From assembly GCA_002452095.1 (NCBI GenBank), contig DKEG01000037.1:3389-67388 (forward strand): DNA of 64,000 nt, read 5' to 3'. Made by a program: the position numbers and the translations under genes. Under the pieces are notes generated by a model that worked only from the letters and a program-made list of their open reading frames with translations, ran no database searches and was not told the origin of the DNA. Numbering within the stretch: the first letter of the stretch is position 1; each line of letters starts with the position of its first letter. This document shows, in pieces, positions 10,092 through 20,048 of the stretch. The DNA comes from Bacteroidales bacterium UBA6828. Lineage in GTDB: Bacteria; Bacteroidota; Bacteroidia; Bacteroidales; Paludibacteraceae.

Positions 10092-10637
10092 ATGGCAACA
10101 AAGATTCGTTTGGCTCGTCATGGTCACAAAGACTATGCTTTCTACCACATCGTAGTAGCAGACAGCCGCTCGCCACGTGATGGCAAAATTATCGAACGTA
10201 TCGGTTCTTTCAACCCCAACACCAATCCGAGTGCAGTAATCCTCAATTTTGAGCGTGCATTGTATTGGTTGAACGTAGGTGCAGAGCCGACCGACACCGT
10301 ACGTAACATTCTCTCCGGTGAGGGTGTGCTGCTGATGAAGCACCTGAACGGCGGTGTAGCCAAAGGCGCATTCAGTCAGGAAGAGGCGCAGAAGCGTTTT
10401 GACGCTTGGAAGGCTCAGAAAGACGCTAAAAACGGCAAAATCAGCCAAGCAGAGGCCGACAAGAAAGTAGCCGCTGCCAAGGCACTTCTCGCACAAGAAG
10501 TAGAGGCTAACAAAGCAAAGGCTGCCGAGGTGGCAAAGAAACGCCAGGAGGCTGCTGACGCACTGGCTGCCGCAGCAGTTGAGGCTGCTAAGGAGGCTGC
10601 TGACGCTCAGACTCCTGCAGAGAACGCAGCAGAGTAA
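10092..10637 (+). CDS. rpsP: 30S ribosomal protein S16
   Basis: The first ~80 residues are the S16 core ([18 protein letters not shown], then [13 protein letters not shown]). S16 sits in the 30S body and helps 16S rRNA assembly. At 181 residues it is about twice the size of the E. coli protein, because of a charged Lys/Ala/Glu-rich C-terminal extension from about residue 95, as is usual in Bacteroidota. The gene has its own promoter and terminator and so appears monocistronic; rimM, trmD and rplS are not adjacent. Confidence 0.97.
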   Translation: MATKIRLARHGHKDYAFYHIVVADSRSPRDGKIIERIGSFNPNTNPSAVILNFERALYWLNVGAEPTDTVRNILSGEGVLLMKHLNGGVAKGAFSQEEAQKRFDAWKAQKDAKNGKISQAEADKKVAAAKALLAQEVEANKAKAAEVAKKRQEAADALAAAAVEAAKEAADAQTPAENAAE

Positions 10638-10661
10638 TCCCGCAGGGGATATGCGCTGCAA

Positions 10662-10699
10662 CAAAATAAGTTCAGAACGTGAGTTTTGAACTTATTTTG
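10662..10699. terminator. Terminator after rpsP
   Basis: CAAAATAAGTTCA (10662-10674) pairs perfectly with TGAACTTATTTTG (10687-10699) around a 12-nt loop; the T-rich arm ends the stem. Confidence 0.85.
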
Positions 10700-10770
10700 T
10701 ACCAATACTAACTAATCAACCAACATCTTCCGGAATATATTTCCGTTGTCTGACCCGTTTCTTGCTTTTT

Positions 10771-11748
10771 ATGGATACTCAAGATAATACCATCTCATTA
10801 TACCGGCGAATGGCGCAACGCCTCCACGCACATCGCGTGTGGTTCTATTGGTCTGTACCCGTTTGCTTTGTGGTAGTTCTCGTCATTATGCTTTTTGTCC
10901 CGAAGACTTATCAGAGCAGTTGGAGCCTTGTGGTAGAGGATCAGCGTGCCATTGACGGCGACAGGACGCTTACTATCAACACCCCGGAGCAATATGACTT
11001 GGGGTTATTCCAGACGCGAAACAGCATCAATGAATACAGTTATAGCGATTTGGTTACTTCGTCTCAGTTGCTCAAATTGCTTTTTGCTGCTCCTGTCAGT
11101 ACATTGGACGGACAGTTTGAAGGCTCCTATTCGGATTATATCAACCATTATATGCACAAGCCGGTTTTTCAACGTATGAAAGGCAGTATTGTGCGTTTGT
11201 TCCGGCGAAAACCCAAAGGTGCGCCCCTTCCCTCCGCAACGAGCGGGGAAGTATATCTGACACCTTGGCAGGCGGCTACTATGGAGGTAATGCGCCGGCA
11301 GATAACTTGTACGCATGACAAGCGTACGGGTATTGTGAAGATAGATGTGGAAACGCAAGACCCGCTGGTGAGTGCGCAGGTTGCCAAGCATATGGAAAAT
11401 CAACTGGAAGCCTTGATTATTGGCTACCAGACGCAAAAGATAGAGAGTGTACTCAATCATATAGACACGCTGACTCTCCAAGCGGAAAACGAATGGAAAG
11501 AGGCGGTGCGCACCCATTCGACCAACGCGGACACCTACAAACAGATATATGACTCGTTCCGCCGGCAGCAGGTGGTATATCAGGCGCAGATGGTGGTGCG
11601 TAAGCCGTTTGTCGTCTTGTCGGAACCGACTATTGTTTATGAAAAGACCGGTCCGCACCCATTGCGGACAGCCGTTCTCGTTACGATAGTATATGCCTTG
11701 CTCCTGGCAGCGTGGTTCTGCCGCCGTGAGTTGGCGGAGATACTATAG
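10771..11748 (+). CDS. Wzz-like polysaccharide chain-length / co-polymerase protein
   Basis: The 325-residue protein has two membrane segments, near residues 23-43 and 297-317, with a large loop between them that is probably periplasmic and rich in helix. The order cytosolic N-terminus, TM, TYQSSWSLVVED beta region, helical part, TM is that of Wzz/PCP proteins, which set the length of O-antigen or capsule chains. No C-terminal tyrosine kinase domain is present. I place the start at ATG 10771; an in-frame TTG at 10762 is a weaker option. The glycosyltransferase gene follows 18 nt downstream, suggesting one polysaccharide operon. Confidence 0.7.
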   Translation: MDTQDNTISLYRRMAQRLHAHRVWFYWSVPVCFVVVLVIMLFVPKTYQSSWSLVVEDQRAIDGDRTLTINTPEQYDLGLFQTRNSINEYSYSDLVTSSQLLKLLFAAPVSTLDGQFEGSYSDYINHYMHKPVFQRMKGSIVRLFRRKPKGAPLPSATSGEVYLTPWQAATMEVMRRQITCTHDKRTGIVKIDVETQDPLVSAQVAKHMENQLEALIIGYQTQKIESVLNHIDTLTLQAENEWKEAVRTHSTNADTYKQIYDSFRRQQVVYQAQMVVRKPFVVLSEPTIVYEKTGPHPLRTAVLVTIVYALLLAAWFCRRELAEIL

Positions 11749-11766
11749 CAAAAACATTCCTTTGCG

Positions 11767-12594
11767 ATGATGCTCAATGTATCCATCGTCTTGTATCATC
11801 CCGATTGGGCAGGCGAAGTAATTCCTCTGGTGGAGGAGTTACTTCGTATCGTATATGTGCATACCATCTATTTGGTGGATAATTCGGAGACAGAGGCGGA
11901 CAAAGAAACTTTGCAACTATTGTCAAATGACCGGGTACACTATGTGTTTACAGGGGAGAATGTCGGATATGGCAGGGGACATAACATCGCCCTGCGGGAA
12001 AGCATCTATGACGGAATAAAATACCACCTTGTGCTGAATTCGGATATACTGTTAAAGGCGGAGGATATAGATTCATTGTGTGCTTTTATGGAGACCCAAC
12101 CTCTGGTGGGGCAACTGATGCCACGGGTGGTGTATCCCAATGGAGAAATACAATATCTCTGCAAACTGCTGCCTACGCCGTTGGATGTGTTCGGCAGGCG
12201 TTTTCTGCCCAAGCGTTGGACGGCAAAACACAATGCACGGTACGAACTGCGTGCCACGGGGTATGACAAGCCGATGAATGTGCCTTATCTGAGCGGTTGC
12301 TTTATGCTGCTTCGTACGGAAGCGGCATTAAAGGCTCGGCTTTTTGACGAGCGGTACTTTATGTATCCCGAGGACATCGACATGACCCGCACCATTCATC
12401 GCGACCGGCTGACGCTCTATTATCCTGCGGTTACCATTGTACATAACCACAAAAAAGGCTCATACCATAGTATGCGCCTTCTGTGGATTCACATTGTGAA
12501 TATGTGCCGTTATTTCAATAAATGGGGTTGGTTCTTTGATAAGGAACGGACAGCCTTTAACCGGCAGTTGCTAAATGAATTAGGGCTAAAATAA
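11767..12594 (+). CDS. Glycosyltransferase family 2 (rhamnosyltransferase-like)
   Basis: A 275-residue GT-A enzyme: N-terminal strand NVSIVLYHPDW, YLVDNS at 35-40, a GENVGYGRGHN segment near 64-72 and the nucleotide-sugar/metal motif NSD at 91-93. A later YMYPEDIDMTRT block is typical of rhamnosyl- and related transferases that extend O-antigen chains on the inner face of the membrane. Two ATGs (11767, 11770) are possible starts. Next to the Wzz-like gene, it probably works in surface polysaccharide assembly. The sugar it transfers cannot be read from the sequence. Confidence 0.85.
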   Translation: MMLNVSIVLYHPDWAGEVIPLVEELLRIVYVHTIYLVDNSETEADKETLQLLSNDRVHYVFTGENVGYGRGHNIALRESIYDGIKYHLVLNSDILLKAEDIDSLCAFMETQPLVGQLMPRVVYPNGEIQYLCKLLPTPLDVFGRRFLPKRWTAKHNARYELRATGYDKPMNVPYLSGCFMLLRTEAALKARLFDERYFMYPEDIDMTRTIHRDRLTLYYPAVTIVHNHKKGSYHSMRLLWIHIVNMCRYFNKWGWFFDKERTAFNRQLLNELGLK

Positions 12595-12655
12595 TTCCCC
12601 TAATTTCTTTAATTTTTCTCGCACTGCATAAGCGGGTGTGCGGGTGTATAGTAAC

Positions 12656-13630
12656 TTATGCCGTCATCAGGCGGTAGCCGAGATATACGGCATAGATAAG
12701 TAGCAGGATGGCACCATGCCACCGGCGTATCTCGTGTTTCTTGTTGGTCATTACGAATATCCAGACCAGGAAACAACCGAGTGCTGCCATCAGGCTGTCC
12801 AAGATGAACCCGTCGTAGGCAGGCAACGGGGCGATGGTGGCACTACAGCCGAGAATAAAGAATACATTGAATATATTGCTTCCGATGACATTTCCGAGAG
12901 CAATATCGCAGTTTTTCTTCGCTGCCGCCATCAACGAGGTGGCTAATTCGGGCAGCGAAGTGCCGAGTGCCACGATGGTCAAACCGATGATAGATTGGCT
13001 TACTCCTGCTACTGTGGCGATATGTACGGCACTCTTGACAATCATCTCGCCGCCAACAACCAAACCGAGCAAGCCGACCAGAATCAGCAGAACGGCTTTG
13101 CCGGGATGCATAGGCTTGATATCGTCGTTGCCGTCGGCATAGTCTTTGGCATGACGCAATGTATAAACGATATACAACACGAATATGACCATCAGTACAA
13201 TACCTCCCCAGCGCATAATACCATTGCAGCAAAGACCCGAAACAAGGACGAGTACCCCCGCCAGACATGCAAGTGGTATGTCCACTTTCCTGCTTGTAGC
13301 CTGTGAGGCAATCGGGTAGAGCAGTGCCGTACTGCCGAGGATGAGAAATACATTCAAGATATTGCTTCCGAGGATATTCGTGATAGCCAAGTCGGTGGAA
13401 TGGTCTGATACCGAGACCATATTCACCACAAACTCCGGCATACTCGTTCCCATTGCCACAATAGTAAGCCCGATAACCAAGTTGCTGACGTGGAAACGTT
13501 TTGCCACACCGCCGGCACCTGCTACAAGCCAATCGGCACCATATATCAGCAGTACGAACCCGACTACAATCAATGCACCGGCCACGATCCAACCGCCCGT
13601 CTGCATCCATGTGTTGAGAAAATCAAACAT
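12656..13630 (-). CDS. Calcium/sodium antiporter, CaCA family (YrbG-like)
   Basis: An inner-membrane protein of 324 residues with about ten hydrophobic segments and the two inverted alpha-repeats of the cation/Ca2+ exchanger family: GTSMPE at 61-66 and GTSLPE near 218. These acidic motifs bind the exchanged cations. The length equals that of YrbG-type proteins. It is 14 nt downstream of ychF on the same strand and may share its transcript. Confidence 0.92.
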   Translation of the reverse strand: MFDFLNTWMQTGGWIVAGALIVVGFVLLIYGADWLVAGAGGVAKRFHVSNLVIGLTIVAMGTSMPEFVVNMVSVSDHSTDLAITNILGSNILNVFLILGSTALLYPIASQATSRKVDIPLACLAGVLVLVSGLCCNGIMRWGGIVLMVIFVLYIVYTLRHAKDYADGNDDIKPMHPGKAVLLILVGLLGLVVGGEMIVKSAVHIATVAGVSQSIIGLTIVALGTSLPELATSLMAAAKKNCDIALGNVIGSNIFNVFFILGCSATIAPLPAYDGFILDSLMAALGCFLVWIFVMTNKKHEIRRWHGAILLLIYAVYLGYRLMTA

Positions 13631-13644
13631 AGTAGTATATATTT

Positions 13645-14751
13645 TTATACGTTAAACAAGAAATGCATAATATCGCCGTCTTGTACGATATAATCTTTGC
13701 CCTCAATACCGAGTTTGCCGGCGGCACGGCACGCCGCTTCGCCGCCAAGAGTGATGAAATCATCGTATTTGATTACCTCCGCACGAATGAAACCGCGTTC
13801 AAAGTCGGTATGGATAACGCCTGCACATTGCGGGGCTTTGCTGCCGGCTTTGAACGTCCAAGCACGCACCTCGTCGCTACCGGCGGTTAGGAATGTACGG
13901 AGATCCAACAGGGCATAAGCGGCTTTGATAAGTCGGTTTACCCCCGACTCTTTCAGTCCGATCTCTTCAAGGAACATCTGACGCTCTTCGTAGGTCTCGA
14001 GTTCGGCAATCTCGCTTTCGATTTTGGCTGCGAGGACAAGCACTTGTGCATTCTCGTTCTTGACGGCTTCTTTCACTTGTTCTACATACTTGTTGCCGCT
14101 GACTGCTGAACCCTCGTCCACATTGCAAACGTACATCACGGGTTTGTTGGTGAGCAGAAACATCTCTTTGGCAGCCAGTTCCTCTTCCTTGTTGTCCAAT
14201 TCCACAGAGCGGGCGTTTTTGCCGGCAGAGAGGGCTTCTTTGTATCTATACAGCACCTCCAAGGCTATTTTTGCCTGTTTGTCGCCGCCTGCTTTGGCTT
14301 GTTTCTCGGTCTTCTGAATACGTGATTCTACGGTTTCCAAGTCCTTGAGTTGCAACTCGGCATCAATGATTTCCTTATCGCGCACGGGGTCAACAGAACC
14401 GTCCACATGCACTACGTTTTCGTCGTCGAAGCAGCGCAGCACGTGGATGATGGCATCGGTCTCGCGGATGTTGGCAAGGAACTTGTTGCCCAGCCCTTCG
14501 CCCTGACTGGCACCTTTCACCAAACCGGCAATGTCCACAATCTCCACCGTTGTAGGTATGACACCGCGCTCGGGGTGGCATAGTTCGCCGAGTTTGATGA
14601 GCCGCTCATCGGGTACGGTGATGACGCCTACGTTGGGTTCTATAGTACAGAAAGGAAAGTTTGCCGATTGTGCCTTGGCGTTGCTCAGGCAGTTGAAAAG
14701 GGTTGATTTACCCACATTGGGCAACCCTACGATACCACATTGTAATGACAT
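13645..14751 (-). CDS. ychF: Ribosome-binding ATPase YchF (Obg-related)
   Basis: A 368-residue TRAFAC-class P-loop protein. Walker A is GLPNVGKST (9-17), followed by NFPFCTI (31-37), switch [10 protein letters not shown] (73-80), a helical insertion in the middle and a C-terminal TGS domain over roughly the last 80 residues ([22 protein letters not shown]). YchF/OLA1 hydrolyses ATP in preference to GTP and binds ribosomes. Its own promoter lies at 14787-14818. Confidence 0.96.
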   Translation of the reverse strand: MSLQCGIVGLPNVGKSTLFNCLSNAKAQSANFPFCTIEPNVGVITVPDERLIKLGELCHPERGVIPTTVEIVDIAGLVKGASQGEGLGNKFLANIRETDAIIHVLRCFDDENVVHVDGSVDPVRDKEIIDAELQLKDLETVESRIQKTEKQAKAGGDKQAKIALEVLYRYKEALSAGKNARSVELDNKEEELAAKEMFLLTNKPVMYVCNVDEGSAVSGNKYVEQVKEAVKNENAQVLVLAAKIESEIAELETYEERQMFLEEIGLKESGVNRLIKAAYALLDLRTFLTAGSDEVRAWTFKAGSKAPQCAGVIHTDFERGFIRAEVIKYDDFITLGGEAACRAAGKLGIEGKDYIVQDGDIMHFLFNV

Positions 14752-14786
14752 ATTTCTATTTAGTTTTAATCAGCCGAAATGAGCCG

Positions 14787-14818
14787 CAAAGTTACGATTT
14801 TTTTTCGATATATACAAT
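14787..14818 (-). promoter_or_regulatory. Promoter for ychF
   Basis: Minus-strand TAACTTTG (14787-14794) and an upstream TTG 20 nt away (complement at 14815-14817). Confidence 0.75.
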
Positions 14819-14838
14819 CTCATAAGAAGAACAAATCT

Positions 14839-14871
14839 CGTTGCCGTGTCGTTGCCGTGTCGTTGCCGTAA
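14839..14871 (+). repeat. 11-bp tandem repeat CGTTGCCGTGT, three units
   Basis: Two perfect units and a third ending in AA instead of GT. It fills the gap just downstream of the broken glycosyltransferase gene and upstream of the ychF promoter. Confidence 0.85.
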
Positions 14872-14885
14872 ATGGCAATGCAAAA

Positions 14886-15708
14886 CTATGCTTTTTCAAT
14901 GACAGGTTTCCAGAATTCTTCGTACTCATATTTGTGCCAGGCGTGGCAGCCCATAGGCAGGTTTCCTGTACGGGCGTATAATTCTTTCGGGAAGCGGTCG
15001 AAGGCGAATTGCAATGCCTCTTCGGGGGTGGGTCTGAGGAGCGCATAGTCACTCAAAGCCAACAAACAGCCCCAGAAATCATCTTCATTTCCACGCCAAC
15101 GGTTCAATACTTCGGCAGGCGTATTGCGGGTGAAGCGTAGTTGCAAGGCTTTGATAACCAACCACCGGTAGTTGCGTTTCCAAACAAGTGGTGAGGTCAG
15201 TATATGCCACAGGTTGAAGACAGGTTTCTTTCCATCGAAAAAGCGCATAAACGCAGGGATACTGCGCAGGCTGAAACCGCCGTTTCCCACACGCATCGAC
15301 ATCACAGGCGAATATACAGTTTGTTTGGCTTTGCCTATATTCGGCGCACCGATGTATTCATAGCCTTGCGAACACCATTTGCTCAAATCGTCTCGGAAAA
15401 CGAAAGCATCCGGCTGATAAACAAGTATATGCGAATACCCCCCCCCGCTGGAAACAGGCGTAATATTCGCGCGAGAGACATAGTCGGTTATATCCGCTTA
15501 TTCCTTTGAAAAACTCCGGTGCAAAACGCATTTCGTGTACGGCTAATCCATACTCCGCCCACAATGACTGAAATGCGGATGTGTCCAAATCGTCGGGAGC
15601 AACGAGATAGTGGTCGTACTTCCCAAGCACCTTGCAGCATTGCCGCAGGGAGATTTCTTCCCAACGGTCTGGAGTGCGATAGACGGGAATGACGACCGCT
15701 ATTTTCAT
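14886..15708 (-). pseudogene. DUF5672-type glycosyltransferase, frameshifted at a G9 tract (possible phase-variable gene)
   Basis: Two adjacent frames encode one protein. The first, from ATG 15708, carries KIAVVIPVYRTPDRWEE, YDHYLVAPDDLD and GYNRLCLSREYYACF; the second carries SKWCSQGYEYIGAP and VGNGGFSLR. They meet at nine Gs (complement of C9 at 15438-15446). With eight Gs the reading continues as GGYSHILVYQPDAFVFRDDL and gives one 273-residue protein of normal length for the family, with a DAF motif where the sugar-nucleotide site is expected. So the sequence as given is one base out of frame. This may be a slipped-strand switch in the OFF state, a fixed mutation or a read error. The ATG overlaps the YfhO stop as ATGA, implying coupled translation. 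Confidence 0.8.
15438..15446 (-). repeat. Homopolymer G9 (C9 on plus strand) inside a glycosyltransferase gene
   Basis: Nine identical G/C bases, the longest such run noticed in the window, sitting exactly at the frame break of the DUF5672 gene. G8 or G11 would restore the frame. Confidence 0.9.
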
Positions 15709-18272
15709 AGGTTGCATTGTTTCCGCCGGTAAACATTCATACCTATCACTGCGCAGCCGGTCATAGCAAACAGGGCAAAGCAGATCATAGACAGGATATT
15801 GCCTTTGTGGACGCTGTCGGGATCAAAAATCATTGCAAGGGTATGTGTGCCGGCTGGGATGACTGCGGCACGAAGCATATAGTCGGCACGCGCAATGGGC
15901 AGTTCTACATCCGGATTGCCGTCCTTGTCAAGTAAGTAGAGTTTCCACCCGTGCGGGTAATAAATCTCGGAGAATACGGCTATCCTGTTCTGCTCGTTCT
16001 GCGCCGTGTAGTCCAAGCGGTTGGGGGCATAGTGCGTGAGTGCAATCTTGTCCTCGTTGTATGCCATAAGGGGTGCAACATCGGGCAGATCTACATTCAG
16101 TTTGTCGGCAAACGACTTGTCAATAACCGCCATATTGCGGAGGTTGATTTTGCCGATGGCTGCTATCTCTTCGTTGGCATTGTCCACTACCTGTAGGTCA
16201 TTGACAAACCAGCAGTTGCCCATTGCATACGGGTTTTCCACGGGCATCTGCTGTCCGTTTTGGAGAGGTACGATGGTGTACTTCATGTTGAGCATATTCA
16301 GTACGGGGAAGATACTGTCGGCATTGCAGGGCAGTTGGAAACCATAGGTTTGTGAGATGGTCTGCATCAGCGGGTTCATCTCGGGAGCGATATGCACATC
16401 TATCAGGTCTTGGTAACGACGCAGTTTGGCTGCCGAATAGCCGCCGATGGACTTGAGGTAATAGGAAGTGCGTGCCTCATTGAAGGTGTTGGTGGTGAGG
16501 TTGAGGACACGGAAATGGCTCTTGTCCTGTAGCAGTTCTTTCTCGTAAGGCAGCATCTTAAATGCCTTATCACGGTCTTTGGGCGAGACGAACAGGCTGT
16601 CATTGCAGAAACGTTTGTCCACCGTCCACATATCGGCTACGATGAGCAGTGTAAGGGCGAGACCGCAATAGAGGTTGAGGTTATGCACTTGCGGGCGGTT
16701 GTAGCGCATATAGGCATACACAAAGACTACGCCTGTACCCGGTAGAACAAAGAGCAGAGAACGCCACGCATCGCTGCGGAGCATAGCCGTACGCTGATCA
16801 AGAATAGCATTGTAGATCTGTTGTCCCACCTGCCCTTTCCATTGTGCATCGTAAGAGGAAGTTACATCAATACTGCCGCTCATAAGGGCTACGAACAAGC
16901 AGATAAAGCCTGTAACACCGCCTGCGATAAAGATACTATTGCGGAGATGCCTCCACGGGAGCGAACCGTCGGCAACAGTTTTGAGTGCAAGGAACCCGAG
17001 AAGCGGCATTGTGATTTCGGCTACAATAAGAATGCTCTCGACAGCGCGGAACTTATTGTATGCGGGGAAAAACTTAAAGAATAATTCTGTGAGCGGCATA
17101 AAATTATGCCCCCATGCGAGAAATACCGAGAACAGCGTGGCAACCAGTAACGCCCATTTGTACGGACCGCCTACGATGAGCAGACCCAACAGGAAAAGGA
17201 AACAGACAATGGCACCCATATATACAGGACCGCTGGTGAAGGCTTTTTCGCCCCAATAGGTGGGGGCTGACTGACAGAACTGCTTGGCTTGACGCGCAGG
17301 CACCTTCATTTTCTTCAGGTCTTGCTCCAATTGCGAATCCTTGCCAAGGTTATACCCGCTGGCACCGCCCATATAGTTCGGAATAAGGAATGTCATAGTC
17401 TCGTTGATACCATAACTCCATGCGGTGGCATAGTCGAGATCAAGTCCTTTGGTCTTGTTTGTGCCATCGGTGTCTTTGACCAGGTCGGAGTGTCCGCCGC
17501 GCATCGTCTCTTCGGCATATTCCTGATTGACAAACACATTCGCACTGCCCATACCCATGCCTACGGCAAACGAGGCAAAGAAAACGGCTGTTGCTATACC
17601 GAAATGTTTCCACTCTTTGGTTTTGGCGGCAGTCGCCAGTTCGGCAAAAAAGAAGATGCCTATCATCATGCAGATATAGTACGACATCTGCGGGTGGACG
17701 AAGAAACCGATATAGGTGAAGAACATCACAAGCAAGGCACCCCAACCGTATTGCTTGCGATAGGTAAGGATGAAGCCGACCACGACAAGCGTCATCCATG
17801 TGATAGAATAGCATTTACCGTGATGCGCTGCGGCAATGATGACAAAGAAATAACTGGACAATGCGATGGCGAATGCTCCAGCCAAACTCATCCATTTATC
17901 CACCTTGAAGGTACGTAGTAAGAGGAAAAATGCCAGCAAATAGAAAGGGAAAATAAAGAACGGATTGCGATTACCGGCAGATAGAATCCAACGTATCGGA
18001 TATAGAATTGTATCGACCATATATCTACCATTCCCACCTATCTGATAGTTGGGCATACCGGAAAACATAGAGCCTGTCCAATAGGAATAATCACCGGTTT
18101 CCTGGTGATACCGTACGCTTTCTTGTACGGCTGCGGTTCCGTTGATGCTATCTCCGGCATACATCACTTTCCCTTGTACGGCAGGCCAGAAATAGATAAC
18201 GGCAGCCAGAAGGAAGACTGCAAAGATCATCAAATAAGGTAAACAACGTTTGAAATTTGCTTGTATTTTCAT
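15705..18272 (-). CDS. YfhO family membrane protein (GT-C-like)
   Basis: An 855-residue protein with a long multi-pass N-terminal half (a dozen or so hydrophobic segments from residue 12 onward), the YfhO-type opening YAGDSINGTAAVQE with YWTGSMFSGMPNYQ, and a soluble, probably extracytoplasmic C-terminal part around residues 560-820 ending in one last TM helix. YfhO proteins are thought to glycosylate lipids or lipoteichoic-type polymers using lipid-linked sugars; the substrate in Bacteroidota is unknown. The DUF5672 glycosyltransferase overlaps its stop codon, so the two probably act on one surface glycan. Confidence 0.88.
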   Translation of the reverse strand: MKIQANFKRCLPYLMIFAVFLLAAVIYFWPAVQGKVMYAGDSINGTAAVQESVRYHQETGDYSYWTGSMFSGMPNYQIGGNGRYMVDTILYPIRWILSAGNRNPFFIFPFYLLAFFLLLRTFKVDKWMSLAGAFAIALSSYFFVIIAAAHHGKCYSITWMTLVVVGFILTYRKQYGWGALLVMFFTYIGFFVHPQMSYYICMMIGIFFFAELATAAKTKEWKHFGIATAVFFASFAVGMGMGSANVFVNQEYAEETMRGGHSDLVKDTDGTNKTKGLDLDYATAWSYGINETMTFLIPNYMGGASGYNLGKDSQLEQDLKKMKVPARQAKQFCQSAPTYWGEKAFTSGPVYMGAIVCFLFLLGLLIVGGPYKWALLVATLFSVFLAWGHNFMPLTELFFKFFPAYNKFRAVESILIVAEITMPLLGFLALKTVADGSLPWRHLRNSIFIAGGVTGFICLFVALMSGSIDVTSSYDAQWKGQVGQQIYNAILDQRTAMLRSDAWRSLLFVLPGTGVVFVYAYMRYNRPQVHNLNLYCGLALTLLIVADMWTVDKRFCNDSLFVSPKDRDKAFKMLPYEKELLQDKSHFRVLNLTTNTFNEARTSYYLKSIGGYSAAKLRRYQDLIDVHIAPEMNPLMQTISQTYGFQLPCNADSIFPVLNMLNMKYTIVPLQNGQQMPVENPYAMGNCWFVNDLQVVDNANEEIAAIGKINLRNMAVIDKSFADKLNVDLPDVAPLMAYNEDKIALTHYAPNRLDYTAQNEQNRIAVFSEIYYPHGWKLYLLDKDGNPDVELPIARADYMLRAAVIPAGTHTLAMIFDPDSVHKGNILSMICFALFAMTGCAVIGMNVYRRKQCNL

Positions 18273-18338
18273 AATCAGTATAATTTACTTGTAGAATGTT
18301 TTATGGGAAATAGGTATGATAGTGTTATACATATTGCT

Positions 18339-18695
18339 CTATATCATTGAACGAAGATTCAGCAAGTCTTGGCGCAGACGCTCCAAGATAGCGGTGGCAC
18401 GCTGCTTGTTGTCGGACTGTTTGTTGTCGGTCTCCAGTTCGTGGCGAATAGCCTCTATACGAGTGATTTTCAGTTCGTCACGGATATATCTGATACGTTC
18501 AATCAGTTCTATATCCGATAGTTTGTAGTAGCGGTTTCTGTGTCCGTCTTTGCGCGGGCTGAGTTGCGGAAATTGGCTTTCCCAATAGCGCAGCGTGGAA
18601 GCGGGCAACCCTGTCCGCTCCATCACCTCGCGAATGGAGTAGAAACGGTCTTCCGGGGCGTACGGACTGTTTGCACTATGTTGTTGCTCGTTCAC
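18339..18695 (-). CDS. MerR family transcriptional regulator
   Basis: 118 residues with an N-terminal winged helix-turn-helix: YSIREVMERTGLPASTLRYW, then FPQLSPRKDGHRNRYY and the YKLSDIELIERIRYI helix, followed by a short coiled coil. No effector domain or metal-binding cysteines are present. The start is GTG at 18695, directly abutting the stop of the upstream lytic transglycosylase gene with no gap. It is the last gene of the parA-parB group. Targets are unknown. Confidence 0.88.
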   Translation of the reverse strand: MNEQQHSANSPYAPEDRFYSIREVMERTGLPASTLRYWESQFPQLSPRKDGHRNRYYKLSDIELIERIRYIRDELKITRIEAIRHELETDNKQSDNKQRATAILERLRQDLLNLRSMI

Positions 18696-20048
18696 TTACT
18701 TGTATATTTTCAGTTTGCGTCCTGCGCGGATATTGTCGTTTTTCAGCCCGTTCCACGCTTTGAGTTGCTTGACGGAGCAACGGAATTTCTTGGCGATGCC
18801 ACCGAGGGTGTCGCCGTTCTTTATGGTGTAGTAAGTAACGCCGTTCACGCGGTACGCCCCCGAGATGTCCGTTACCTTCGCCATATCTATCTCCGCGCGG
18901 CGGTTGTTGATCAGTTGGTCGGCTTTGTGGGCATAAATACTGTCCTGCTGTTCGATAAACAACCCTGCTTTCTCCGAGGGCAGGCAGAGTGCATACGATG
19001 TTCCGCCGGGGAGAATGTCGCGCACGTACTGCGGGTTGAGGCGGCGCAGTTCGTCCATCGGAATGTCCAATTTGGCAGATACCTGCTCCAAGTGCAGGCG
19101 GCGGGTGGTCTGAATGGTGTCAGTCAGCATGATCTTCTCCGGCGGCGCGGGGCAGATGCCATGTTCGTCGCTGTAGTTCATTGCATAGTTGGCGGCAATG
19201 AAAATAGGCAGGTAACTGCGGGTCTCGCGGGGCAGATAGGGATAGATACTCCAGAAATCACGCTTGCCTCCAGCACGGTGAATGGCTTTGCTCACATTGC
19301 CCGAACCGCAGTTGTAAGCGGCAATCACGAGGTTCCAGTCTTGAAACACATCGTACATTGCTTTGAGAAAACGGCACGCCGCCTCGGTTGATTTCACGGG
19401 ATCCATACGTTCATCGACCAATGAGTTGATTTCCAGTCCGTAACGCTTGCCCGTGGCGGGCATAAACTGCCACAGACCGGCGGCACCCATATAGGAGTGC
19501 GCCTGCGGGTTGAGTGCCGACTCTATCACAGGCATCAGTTCCAGTTCATAAGGCAGACCGTATCTGTCCAATGCCTCCTCAAAGATCGGAAAATAGTACT
19601 CCGACATACGTTTCATACGCGCCACCTGTTTCTGCCCGCGTTGCACGTAGCGCAAGATAAAATTCTTGACTATCTGGTTATAAGGCAGTTCGACCACGCA
19701 CGGCAGAGCCTGCAGACGGGCTTTATAGACTGAATCTGGCAGCACTATACTATCCTTGTATGCCACACATTCGGTGGTATCCAACCACCCCATTGCCCAT
19801 TCCATCATACGGAAATCAATATCGGACAGGGTACTGTCGCTCCAATGTTGCGGGAAAACAATGGTTTGTCCGATGGTGTCCGCCATTGCTTCAATAATCT
19901 GCTCGATAGAGTCCATCTCCAAGGTGTCAATACGGAGTGTTTCTACCGAATCTACTATCTGCGGAGCGGGTTCCGAGGTAGGTTCCGCCTCGTTGGCATA
20001 AACCCACGTGCATAGCACACACAATATGAATAGGAAGTGTTTTCTCAA
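18696..20048 (-). CDS. Membrane-bound lytic transglycosylase (MltD-like) with C-terminal LysM
   Basis: A 450-residue exported peptidoglycan lyase that cleaves the MurNAc-GlcNAc bond to form 1,6-anhydro ends. It has a signal peptide (residues 1-18), an SLT domain with catalytic Glu176 in ESALNP, GAAGLWQFMPATG, a NLVIAAYNCGSGNV block, and one LysM domain at about 402-447 (YTIKNGDTLGGIAKKF). No lipobox is seen, unlike E. coli MltD. The start is TTG at 20048, overlapping the upstream stop as TTGA; no in-frame ATG upstream fits and the signal peptide begins right there. Confidence 0.92.
   Translation of the reverse strand: MRKHFLFILCVLCTWVYANEAEPTSEPAPQIVDSVETLRIDTLEMDSIEQIIEAMADTIGQTIVFPQHWSDSTLSDIDFRMMEWAMGWLDTTECVAYKDSIVLPDSVYKARLQALPCVVELPYNQIVKNFILRYVQRGQKQVARMKRMSEYYFPIFEEALDRYGLPYELELMPVIESALNPQAHSYMGAAGLWQFMPATGKRYGLEINSLVDERMDPVKSTEAACRFLKAMYDVFQDWNLVIAAYNCGSGNVSKAIHRAGGKRDFWSIYPYLPRETRSYLPIFIAANYAMNYSDEHGICPAPPEKIMLTDTIQTTRRLHLEQVSAKLDIPMDELRRLNPQYVRDILPGGTSYALCLPSEKAGLFIEQQDSIYAHKADQLINNRRAEIDMAKVTDISGAYRVNGVTYYTIKNGDTLGGIAKKFRCSVKQLKAWNGLKNDNIRAGRKLKIYK

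Noticed and set aside
10728..10744. Imperfect palindrome CCGGAATATATTTCCG upstream of the Wzz-like gene as an invertible-promoter end
   Set aside because: No second inverted copy or recombinase gene is seen nearby, and no clear -7 box lies within it.
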